DNA from: CAZEMR01 sp964513465
Lineage (GTDB): Bacteria > Bacteroidota > Ignavibacteria > Kapaibacteriales > UBA2268
Assembly: GCA_964513465.1 (NCBI GenBank)
Contig: CAZEMR010000120.1
Coordinates: 1 to 6,110 of the forward strand
DNA: 6,110 bases
Direction: 5' to 3'
A model generated the notes under the pieces. That model was not told the DNA's origin, searched no databases, and saw nothing but the letters and a program-made list of their open reading frames with translations. The stretch's first letter is position 1. Every line of letters begins with the position of its first letter. A program made the position numbers and the translations under genes. Of this stretch, positions 1 to 5,139 are shown one piece after another.

Positions 1-55
1 AGCTAATTAAATACGAAGAGAGACTGCTTCGTCGCTGGCGCTCCTCGCAGTGACG
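1..55. repeat. Dispersed repeat module A, outer part of left inverted arm
   Basis: This is a copy of a short dispersed repeat that begins AGCTAATTAAAT and ends CTCGCAGTGACG. Its first 31 bases match the reverse complement of 2727-2757 at 29 of 31 positions, and its last 12 bases match the same right-hand copy. The middle differs in length and sequence. The ends ACTGC (23-27) and GCAGT (47-51) can pair as a 5-bp stem around a variable loop, the usual look of REP-like or MITE-like intergenic repeats. The window edge may cut it. No ORF or transposase is linked to it. Confidence 0.8.
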
Positions 56-71
56 GGGCTGTGGCGTGGAG

Positions 72-105
72 GGACTGCTTCGTCACTTCGCTACTTGCAG
101 TGACG
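72..105. repeat. Second, tandem copy of dispersed repeat module A
   Basis: This repeats the core of the copy at 21-55 in the same orientation: GACTGCTTCGTC at the start and GCAGTGACG at the end, with a diverged middle. The ACTGC and GCAGT ends are kept, so the same short stem-loop could form. The right-hand arm has only one such module, so the left arm looks like a local duplication. The sequence after it (101-124) matches the reverse complement of 2691-2714 at 18 of 24 positions without gaps. Confidence 0.75.
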
Positions 106-124
106 CTGAGGGGGTGGCAAACCA

Positions 125-161
125 CGACATGCTGTCATTCCGAGCGAAGCGAAGGAATCTC
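125..161. repeat. Dispersed repeat module B, inner part of left inverted arm
   Basis: These 37 bases match the reverse complement of 2654-2690 at 36 of 37 positions. The core reads ATTCCGAGCGAAGCGAAGG, and its ATTCC and GGAAT ends can form a short stem. Together with 101-124 it makes a 61-base gap-free match, 54 of 61 identical, to the right-hand arm. Similarity ends soon after 161. Modules A and B keep the same order and spacing in both arms, so they behave as one composite element here. Confidence 0.85.
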
Positions 162-170
162 ATTCCATCC

Positions 171-193
171 ATTTCTAATTCTTAATTAGAAAT
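171..193 (-). repeat. AT-rich perfect inverted repeat downstream of the SRAP gene
   Basis: ATTTCTAATT (171-180) and AATTAGAAAT (184-193) are perfect reverse complements separated by CTT. The hairpin lies 11 bases past the SRAP stop codon, where an operon terminator would be expected. However, the stem is almost all A-T and no T tract follows on the minus strand, so it is at best a weak terminator or an RNA 3'-end stabiliser. No other terminator is visible between 162 and 204. Confidence 0.5.
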
Positions 194-204
194 TCGAAAT
201 TGAT

Positions 205-822
205 TCAATCCGTACGGTGGGCTTCGAGTTCGACTTCGGGGTGCTTGAATTTATTTTCGTCGGCGCCGCCGAGCCAGTCCTTTTCCTGGTCAGGGCGCAG
301 TACGAGTGGCATGCGCTTTTTGTGGTTGTGGATTTTGCTCAATAATTCGTCTGCCGGTGTGGTTATAATTGTATATGTATGAAGCACTTCGCCGCTGTCC
401 TCGTTTGTCCATTCCGACCACAGCCCGCCGAGCGCGAATGGTTCGCCGCCGGGCCGCACCAGTATATATTTGTGCTTGTTTTTGCCCTTTGCGTCCTGCC
501 ACTGCCATTCGTAGAAGCCGTCCACGAGCACAAGGCAGCGGTTTTTGTGCTGCGACCGGAAGGCGGGCTTTTCGGTGATGGTTTCGATCCGCGCGTTGAG
601 CGTATATTCGCGGATGCCGTCGCTATCGGCCCAGAACGGGATCAGCCCCCAGTTGAAGAGCTTTATTTTGGCCGGCTCCTCGTTGGTGATGACGGGGGTT
701 TTGGGATATTCGAATGCGACGAAGAAATCGGATTTGGTATAATCTTCCATGTCTTCGAATTTGGCGTCAAAACGGTTTTCGAGCTCGGTGGCATCCTTGC
801 TGATCCGTGTAAAAAAGCACAT
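205..822 (-). CDS. yedK: SRAP-domain protein (YedK/HMCES family), abasic-site DNA-protein crosslinker
   Basis: Family members bind abasic sites in single-stranded DNA and form a stable thiazolidine link through Cys2 after the first Met is removed, protecting the site from strand breakage. The protein is 205 aa, normal for a bacterial SRAP protein. Visible motifs are MCFF at the N-terminus (Cys2), WGLIPFWA at 58-65, NARIET at 76-81, DGFYEW at 101-106 (Glu105) and IHN...KRMP at 164-172 (His165). Cys2, Asn76, Glu105 and His165 correspond to the YedK active-site residues. The frame stays open 27 codons further upstream, but only the ATG at 822 puts Cys at position 2, so that start is chosen. The gene starts 2 bases after the umuC stop with no strong Shine-Dalgarno sequence, suggesting translational coupling. 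The older annotation 'SOS response-associated peptidase' covers this family. The family assignment is very secure; co-expression with umuDC is inferred from the layout. Confidence 0.95.
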   Translation of the reverse strand: MCFFTRISKDATELENRFDAKFEDMEDYTKSDFFVAFEYPKTPVITNEEPAKIKLFNWGLIPFWADSDGIREYTLNARIETITEKPAFRSQHKNRCLVLVDGFYEWQWQDAKGKNKHKYILVRPGGEPFALGGLWSEWTNEDSGEVLHTYTIITTPADELLSKIHNHKKRMPLVLRPDQEKDWLGGADENKFKHPEVELEAHRTD

Positions 823-824
823 AA

Positions 825-2087
825 TTATTCTGCGTGGATTGTGATTATTTCGTTTAATTTTGTGGTATAGCGCGGCGAAAGTCTCTCCTGGCGCATCTTC
901 CATGTGCGGCGGTCCTGGCTGGCCAGCTTCAGCTCCTTATAGCCGATCTCCTCGTTTATTGCGTCCATCACGCGCATGGCGGCCTCGTGGCGGGGATTGC
1001 TGTTGCCGAAAAGCCCAAGCTGGAATGGCCGGTCGGGGACGATATCCATCACGATTACCCCGGCTTTTTTGTAATAATATCCCTCGCGGAAAATCCGTTC
1101 CAGCCCGAATTCGGCCACCCGCGCAAGCTCGATCGAGGAATTGGTCGGCCAGGGTGTGCGCACCACCACATTCCGGGCGTACTGGATGTGGTCGTCGCGA
1201 TGGGGATTGGTATGCACGAACACCATGAGCGCATTGCACTTAGAGCGCTGGCGCCGGAGTTTTTCGGCGCAGGTGGCGGCGAATGTGATCACCCGCTCGC
1301 GGACGTCTTTTATATTCGAATAATTCGCTTCGAAAGTACGCGTAGTGGCGATATTTTTCTTGGGCGCGGCGTCGTCGTCGATGGCCAGCATAGGCTCGCC
1401 GAGCAATTCGCGCTTCATGCGCAGCCCGACGACTGTCATATTTTTTCTGACCCATTGATCCGGAAGCAAAACGAAATCCCATGCGCGGGTTATCCCCATG
1501 CGATTCAATCGCTTAGTGTGGCGGCGGCCAATGCCCCAGACGTCCTCGACCGGCAGCCATTTCAACGCCTTATCGCGCTTATCCTCGCTGTCGATCACGT
1601 AAACCCCGCCCGTGCGTTCGGGAAATTTTTTGGCAATGCGATTTGCCACCTTGGCCAGCGTCTTGCTCGCGGCGAATCCGATGCTTATCGGAATTCCGGT
1701 CGAGCGTCGGACTGTGCGCTCAATTTCATTGCCAAATTTATCGTAATTAAATCCGAAATTATCATCGAATTCCAGAAATGCCTCGTCGATGCTGTATATT
1801 TCCATATCGCTTGCGAATCCCGCCAGGATGCTCATCACACGGCCGCTCATATCGCCATACAGCGCAAAATTGGCCGAAAACACCTGCACCCCGTTGCGCT
1901 CGAACATTTTCTCGTGCTGGAACGCCGGAGCTCCCATCGGAATGCCCATCGCCTTGGCTTCGGCGCTGCGCGCAATCACGCAGCCGTCGTTGTTCGATAG
2001 CACAACCACAGGCCGTCGCCGCAAGTCGGGCCGGAACACCCGCTCGCACGAAGCATAAAAATTATTGCAATCGACCAGCGCAAACAT
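825..2087 (-). CDS. umuC: UmuC, catalytic subunit of a pol V-type translesion DNA polymerase (Y family)
   Basis: This 420-aa protein is the size of E. coli UmuC. It begins MFALVDCNNFYASCE, containing the metal-binding Asp6 and the steric-gate Tyr11. YSIDEAFLEF supplies Asp101 and Glu102, the other two catalytic acids. The palm/fingers region is followed by a helix-hairpin-helix-like stretch around 178-200 (VEDVWGIGRRHTKRLNRMGI) and the little-finger domain at about 245-350. QLGLF at 356-360 matches the beta-clamp-binding motif, and the C-terminus has the family's QDRRTW...LSPRYTT region. With cleaved UmuD it should copy past DNA lesions with low fidelity. The ATG overlaps the umuD stop by one base (TGATG), so the two are probably translationally coupled. 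No key residue is missing and the frame is intact. Confidence 0.97.
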   Translation of the reverse strand: MFALVDCNNFYASCERVFRPDLRRRPVVVLSNNDGCVIARSAEAKAMGIPMGAPAFQHEKMFERNGVQVFSANFALYGDMSGRVMSILAGFASDMEIYSIDEAFLEFDDNFGFNYDKFGNEIERTVRRSTGIPISIGFAASKTLAKVANRIAKKFPERTGGVYVIDSEDKRDKALKWLPVEDVWGIGRRHTKRLNRMGITRAWDFVLLPDQWVRKNMTVVGLRMKRELLGEPMLAIDDDAAPKKNIATTRTFEANYSNIKDVRERVITFAATCAEKLRRQRSKCNALMVFVHTNPHRDDHIQYARNVVVRTPWPTNSSIELARVAEFGLERIFREGYYYKKAGVIVMDIVPDRPFQLGLFGNSNPRHEAAMRVMDAINEEIGYKELKLASQDRRTWKMRQERLSPRYTTKLNEIITIHAE

Positions 2088-2539
2088 CAGTAACTCTTGA
2101 TAACGTGAACAACAATTCCCCAGATCACAAAGTCATTGTCTTCGGTGACGCGGATTGGCTCGTAGGCCTCGTTGGCGGGCACCAGCCAGCAGCAGTTTTT
2201 GTCGATGCGGATGCGTTTGATGGTGAACTCGCCGTCGATAAAGCAGACCGCAATTTTGCCGTCGCGGGGCTCGACGCTTTTGTCGATAACCAGCAGATCG
2301 CCGTCGTCGATGCCGACATCCTTCATCGAATTGCCCTTGACCCGGCCGTAGAATGTCGCCGAGGGATTTTTGACAAGCTCTTTATTAAGATCAATTTTAA
2401 GATCGAGAAAATCCTCCGCCGGCGAGGGAAATCCCGCGCTGATGCCCTGATCGACGTAGGGCAGAAGCACGGCGGTCTCCGTCGAAGCGGAATAAATATC
2501 TAAAGTATTGGTTCTATGTAAGTTAAGCAATTTAGTCAC
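2087..2539 (-). CDS. umuD: UmuD, self-cleaving regulatory subunit of pol V (S24 LexA-like peptidase)
   Basis: UmuD cuts its own N-terminal tail when RecA filaments form on damaged DNA, and UmuD' then binds UmuC. The predicted 150 aa carry a cleavage site in ISAGFPSP (Ala35-Gly36), the nucleophile Ser71 in GNSM and the general base Lys108 in FTIKR. The spacings from cleavage site to Ser (36) and from Ser to Lys (37) equal those of E. coli UmuD (24-25, 60, 97). The reading frame opens with GTG at 2539; an in-frame TGA lies 11 codons upstream and no in-frame ATG exists before residue 72. The N-terminal arm is about 11 residues longer than in E. coli. A TTG at codon 4 is a possible alternative start. 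No good Shine-Dalgarno sequence precedes either, so the exact start is uncertain. It is the first gene of the umuD-umuC-SRAP operon. Confidence 0.94.
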   Translation of the reverse strand: MTKLLNLHRTNTLDIYSASTETAVLLPYVDQGISAGFPSPAEDFLDLKIDLNKELVKNPSATFYGRVKGNSMKDVGIDDGDLLVIDKSVEPRDGKIAVCFIDGEFTIKRIRIDKNCCWLVPANEAYEPIRVTEDNDFVIWGIVVHVIKSY

Positions 2540-2560
2540 ATCTTTGTCAAATTGGGAATA

Positions 2561-2595
2561 AATATATCCTCAATATAATAAGGAACGTCAATTCC
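2561..2595 (-). promoter_or_regulatory. Candidate umuD operon promoter with an SOS-box-like palindrome
   Basis: On the minus strand TTGACG (2591-2586) resembles a -35 box and TATATT (2566-2561) a -10 box, but their 19-base spacing is long; GATATA at 17 bases is a poorer match. The -35 lies inside the imperfect palindrome GGAACGTCAATTCC (2582-2595). On the plus strand this reads GAAC-N4-ATTC, one base from the GAAC-N4-GTTC pattern of Gram-positive and actinobacterial LexA sites. A repressor bound there would block the -35 box. The LexA site of this lineage is unknown to me, so this is only a candidate. Confidence 0.3.
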
Positions 2596-2621
2596 ACAAA
2601 AAATTGTGAGCCCGGGAATAT

Positions 2622-2644
2622 GGATTCTGGCCATTGGATTCCGG
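2622..2644. repeat. Short direct repeat (GGATTCTGG / GGATTCCGG)
   Basis: GGATTCTGG (2622-2630) and GGATTCCGG (2636-2644) differ at one base and lie 5 bases apart, just inside the right-hand repeat arm. GGATTCCGG-type words occur in many small intergenic repeats, so this may be a worn fragment of another dispersed family. No function can be assigned. Confidence 0.4.
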
Positions 2645-2653
2645 ATAGAGATT

Positions 2654-2690
2654 GAGATTCCTTCGCTTCGCTCGGAATTACAGCATGTCG
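2654..2690. repeat. Dispersed repeat module B, inner part of right inverted arm
   Basis: This is the reverse complement of 125-161 with one mismatch in 37. It lies upstream of umuD, as its partner lies downstream of the SRAP gene, so the operon sits between inverted copies. The linker after it (2691-2714) also matches the left arm at 18 of 24 positions, with most differences being transitions. This suggests old copies of one element rather than chance. Confidence 0.85.
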
Positions 2691-2709
2691 AAGTTTACCG
2701 CCCCCTCGA

Positions 2710-2764
2710 CGTCACTGCGAGCTTTGCGAAGCAGTCTCTCTTTGGATTTAATTAGCTGTTGCGC
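2710..2764. repeat. Dispersed repeat module A at the left contig end
   Basis: These 55 bases are the last before the N run and are identical to 2865-2919, the first 55 after it. They are also the reverse-complement relative of 1-55: AGCTAATTAAAT and GAGAGACTGCTTCG are shared in reverse orientation. ACTGC (2714-2718) and GCAGT (2731-2735) can pair as a small stem. The repeat is real, since diverged copies exist elsewhere in the window, but its exact duplication here may come from the assembler. Confidence 0.8.
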
Positions 2765-2864
2765 NNNNNNNNNNNNNNNNNNNNNNNNNNNNNNNNNNNN
2801 NNNNNNNNNNNNNNNNNNNNNNNNNNNNNNNNNNNNNNNNNNNNNNNNNNNNNNNNNNNNNNNN
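2765..2864. other. Assembly gap, 100 Ns
   Basis: Exactly 100 unknown bases separate two contigs, a conventional placeholder length rather than a measured distance. Both contig ends carry the same 55-base sequence, so the true gap could be larger, zero or negative. Any reading frame running through this stretch is meaningless. Confidence 0.98.
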
Positions 2865-2919
2865 CGTCACTGCGAGCTTTGCGAAGCAGTCTCTCTTTGG
2901 ATTTAATTAGCTGTTGCGC
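2865..2919. repeat. Dispersed repeat module A at the right contig start
   Basis: This is a 55-base exact copy of 2710-2764 in direct orientation. It begins at the first base after the Ns, and the match ends exactly where the left contig stops, so the identity is bounded by the gap on both sides. It may be a second genomic copy or the same copy written twice. Confidence 0.75.
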
Positions 2920-2939
2920 CCTCGATAATCATCCGCCGC

Positions 2940-2957
2940 AACGGGCTTTAGCCCGTT
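2940..2957. repeat. Perfect GC-rich hairpin, AACGGGC-TTTA-GCCCGTT
   Basis: Seven-base arms (2940-2946 and 2951-2957) pair perfectly around a TTTA loop. Hairpins of this CGGGC...GCCCG form recur as small intergenic elements in many genomes. It lies 8 bases beyond the T tract of the sppA terminator and has no T tract of its own on either strand, so it is probably a dispersed repeat or RNA-processing structure rather than a terminator. Confidence 0.6.
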
Positions 2958-2965
2958 TCACATAT

Positions 2966-2996
2966 AAAAAAAGCAGGCCCCCGGTAAGAGACCTGC
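2966..2996 (-). terminator. Rho-independent terminator of sppA
   Basis: On the minus strand GCAGG (2996-2992) and CCTGC (2977-2973) form a stem around a 14-base loop, followed at once by seven Ts (2972-2966). It starts 22 bases past the sppA stop codon. The arms are short and the loop is large, but the T tract and placement fit an intrinsic terminator. The A-rich bases before the stem could pair with the T tract and lengthen it. Confidence 0.75.
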
Positions 2997-3018
2997 CTTT
3001 TATTGCGCTAATTATATT

Positions 3019-4950
3019 TTAATTCTCCGAGAAGAAGTAGGGCAGCGCTATCATTGCCCGCTCGCGTCGGGAAATTTCCGCAAGCTCGAGGAAGTATTTC
3101 ACCTGTGCGCGCATTTCCTCGGGGAGCGAGTTCCAGGTAAGGTACATCTCGGATTTGCTCATGCCGTACATGCGGGCGATTGCGCCGAGATCGATGCCGG
3201 TGTCCTCGTTTTCGTCGAGTCCGAACATCTTCATGAATTTAATAAAGTTATCCACCGGACGCGGGTATCGCTGCACCCAGACGTCGAGCGAATCGGGCAC
3301 TCCGATGCGGCGTTTCACAAGGTCGATCGTCTGGTCGAGTCCGAGCAGGGTATCGACGAGTCCGATTTCTTTTGCGCGGGCGCCCATCCAAACGCGGCCC
3401 TTGGCGAGCTGGTGCATTTCGTCGAAGTTCATGCCGCGGCTGTCGGCGGCTTTTTCAATGAATCGATAATATATATCCTGTGCTATGCCTCGCAGCCGTG
3501 CGACGTCTTTCTGCTCGTATGGATATAATCCATTGAGGAACTGCGATGCCTCGGTGGTGTTGATTGTATCCGGCGTGACGCCGATTTTGTCCATCAGCCC
3601 TGCAAAATTTGGCACCGTGAGCACGACCCCGATCGAACCGGTTACGGTCTGCGGATGCGCTATGATCGTATCGCAGGCCATGGCGATGTAGTAGCCGCCG
3701 GAGGCAGCAACATCGCTCATCGATGCGTAAACGGGTTTAACTTTTTTGGTTTCGAGAATTGCACTCCATATCTCGTCGGATGCGAGCACCGATCCGCCGG
3801 GGCTGTCGATGCGCAGAATAATCGCCTTGACGTCGTCGTCCTCGCGGGCTTTTTCGAGATATTTCAGAAATTCTTTCGGAGTAATTTTGTAATCTTCATT
3901 GACCACAAATGCGTCGTCCGCGGCGTCCTGCTGGATTACGCCCACGCCATTGATAATAGCGATCTGCTTATCCTTGGGCGCCGATTCGCGATAAGTTGGC
4001 GGATTTGACGATACGTATTTGTCCATGCTGATAAGTCGCAGGTCTTTGTCTTTATCCTTATCATCCTCGAATTGTGTCAGCTCTTTCATCATCTCTTTTA
4101 CGTCATTGCGGGTGGCAATTTCGTCGATGAATCCCTGCTTCAGCAAGCTGTCGGGGGTGTATATGCCTTTTTCGAGCGCTGCGATCACTTTTTCGCGATC
4201 CATTTTGCGGTATTTGGCAATATGCCCTACAAGTGCGTCGAATCGCGTCGACATCATCTCTCGTAGCTGTTTTCGTGCGCTGTCGCTGAAGCTTTTGCGG
4301 CTTAGCGGTTCGCCTGCGGATTTATAATCCTCGAAGTGAATATTCAGGAAATCGACGCCGATTTTGTCCATCAATCCCTTGAAAAACAATGATGTAACGG
4401 CGTATCCGTTCAGCTCGAGCACACCCTCGCGCGGCATGTATATCTTATCGGCCGGAAGCGCAAGCATATAGTTCATCTCGCTGCCGTAATCGATATAAGC
4501 ATAAACGAATTTGCCGGATTCCTTGAAATCATCCAGCTTTTTGATTAGTTCGTCTGCTTTGGCATATCCCACATTTCCTATTTTGGCTTCGTAGAAAATA
4601 CCTTTGATATTGTCGTCATATTTGGCGCGCTCGATTGCCGAAAGCATATCGATAAATGAGGCCTGACGCACCTCCGAGAATATCATGAATGGATTGCCTT
4701 TGGCGTATTCCTGCACCCCTCCGGCGTAGGTGACGTGGAGCACCGAATTATTTTTTACGTTAATTTCTTCGGGTTCGAAAGTAGCGGTTATCATCCCGAT
4801 AAACGCAAAGAAAAATACGATTATAAGCACAATCACAATACCGATGACCAATAGCGGAATCCACCAGTTCGAGCGTCGGCGGCGCGGCTGGTAGTATGGC
4901 GGATATGGCGGCATTTGCGATTGCTGGCTGCTTTGTGGATTTTCTGGCAT
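3019..4950 (-). CDS. sppA: SppA, signal peptide peptidase / protease IV (S49 family, 67K type)
   Basis: SppA degrades signal peptides left in the inner membrane after secretion, with its active site on the periplasmic side. The protein is 643 aa (E. coli SppA has 618). A Pro/Tyr-rich N-terminus (14-22) and four Arg (23-26) precede one hydrophobic segment at about 29-55, predicting a signal anchor with a short cytoplasmic tail. Two tandem S49 domains follow, roughly 100-280 and 325-545. EDYKSAGEP carries the general base Lys210 in the first domain; SDVAASGGYY carries the nucleophile Ser417 in the second, as in E. coli (Lys209, Ser409). RIDSPGGS at 380-387 is the conserved oxyanion-side loop. 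The N-terminal domain lacks its own Ser, as usual. About 85 residues after 555 form a tail I do not recognise, ending in IALPYFF. GGAG at 4959-4956, 5 bases before the ATG, supports the start. It is a single-gene unit with its own terminator, divergent from the glycosyltransferase gene. Confidence 0.96.
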   Translation of the reverse strand: MPENPQSSQQSQMPPYPPYYQPRRRRSNWWIPLLVIGIVIVLIIVFFFAFIGMITATFEPEEINVKNNSVLHVTYAGGVQEYAKGNPFMIFSEVRQASFIDMLSAIERAKYDDNIKGIFYEAKIGNVGYAKADELIKKLDDFKESGKFVYAYIDYGSEMNYMLALPADKIYMPREGVLELNGYAVTSLFFKGLMDKIGVDFLNIHFEDYKSAGEPLSRKSFSDSARKQLREMMSTRFDALVGHIAKYRKMDREKVIAALEKGIYTPDSLLKQGFIDEIATRNDVKEMMKELTQFEDDKDKDKDLRLISMDKYVSSNPPTYRESAPKDKQIAIINGVGVIQQDAADDAFVVNEDYKITPKEFLKYLEKAREDDDVKAIILRIDSPGGSVLASDEIWSAILETKKVKPVYASMSDVAASGGYYIAMACDTIIAHPQTVTGSIGVVLTVPNFAGLMDKIGVTPDTINTTEASQFLNGLYPYEQKDVARLRGIAQDIYYRFIEKAADSRGMNFDEMHQLAKGRVWMGARAKEIGLVDTLLGLDQTIDLVKRRIGVPDSLDVWVQRYPRPVDNFIKFMKMFGLDENEDTGIDLGAIARMYGMSKSEMYLTWNSLPEEMRAQVKYFLELAEISRRERAMIALPYFFSEN

Positions 4951-4966
4951 AATTTCTCCGTGAATA

Positions 4967-4996
4967 ATTATAGATAGCTCATTTGTTTATACGCAA
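4967..4996 (-). promoter_or_regulatory. Candidate sppA promoter
   Basis: On the minus strand TATAAT (4972-4967) is a perfect -10 box, and TTGCGT (4996-4991) lies 18 bases upstream as a partial -35 box. Transcription would start near 4960, giving a very short leader with GGAG right at its 5' end. A better -35 word, TTGACA (5008-5003), has no suitably spaced -10 box. If the organism is a Bacteroidota member its sigma factor may prefer other motifs, so the call is moderate. Confidence 0.4.
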
Positions 4997-5012
4997 TTTA
5001 TCTGTCAAGGTT

Positions 5013-5024
5013 TCAATCGATTGA
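5013..5024. promoter_or_regulatory. 12-bp perfect palindrome, possible operator
   Basis: TCAATCGATTGA is fully self-complementary and lies in the divergent region, 63 bases upstream of the sppA ATG and 115 bases upstream of the glycosyltransferase ATG. It is just upstream of the TTGACA word at 5008-5003. Such a palindrome could bind a dimeric regulator, but no second copy is present in the window. Confidence 0.3.
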
Positions 5025-5091
5025 GTCGGAGAAAGGTAAGAAACAATACCAATGATAATTAAATTTATAGAAATTACAAAACATTAATATG

Positions 5092-5139
5092 CAAAAAATC
5101 TTATTTTTGATTTTCCGGAATAATTAAATATATATATTT
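5092..5139 (+). promoter_or_regulatory. AT-rich leader and possible promoter of the glycosyltransferase gene
   Basis: CAAAAA (5092-5097) and TTTTTG (5104-5109) form an AT inverted repeat. TATTTTTG (5102-5109) fits the TAnnTTTG -7 element described for Bacteroidota promoters, but no TTG -33 element lies at the right distance. The 27 bases before the ATG contain an (AT)5 run (5128-5137) and no Shine-Dalgarno sequence, so initiation probably depends on an unstructured AT-rich leader, as is common in Bacteroidota. The rest of 5025-5091 is AT-rich with nothing I can name. Confidence 0.25.

Noticed and set aside
1..161. CRISPR array or complete insertion sequence in the left repeat region
   Set aside because: The repeats are unevenly spaced, differ in length and lack regular spacers, and no transposase frame is present.
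379..870. A 163-codon open frame on the plus strand, antisense to the SRAP gene
   Set aside because: It shadows the SRAP gene, which has all family motifs; the antisense protein has no recognisable feature.
823..903. An N-terminal extension of the SRAP protein by 27 residues
   Set aside because: It would overlap the end of umuC and bury the catalytic Cys that must follow the initiator Met.
987..2000. A 337-codon open frame on the plus strand, antisense to umuC
   Set aside because: It lies wholly inside the intact umuC gene on the other strand, shows no recognisable domain, and is explained by the GC-rich codon pattern of umuC.
1778..2503. A 241-codon open frame antisense to the umuD/umuC junction
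   Set aside because: It spans two genes confirmed by catalytic motifs on the minus strand and lacks any family signature or start signal.
2940..2957. The GC-rich hairpin as a second sppA terminator
   Set aside because: It has no T tract on either strand and follows a better terminator at 2966-2996.
2652..3022. Two short plus-strand open frames running through the N run
   Set aside because: They consist of repeat sequence plus unknown bases, so they are artefacts of the gap.
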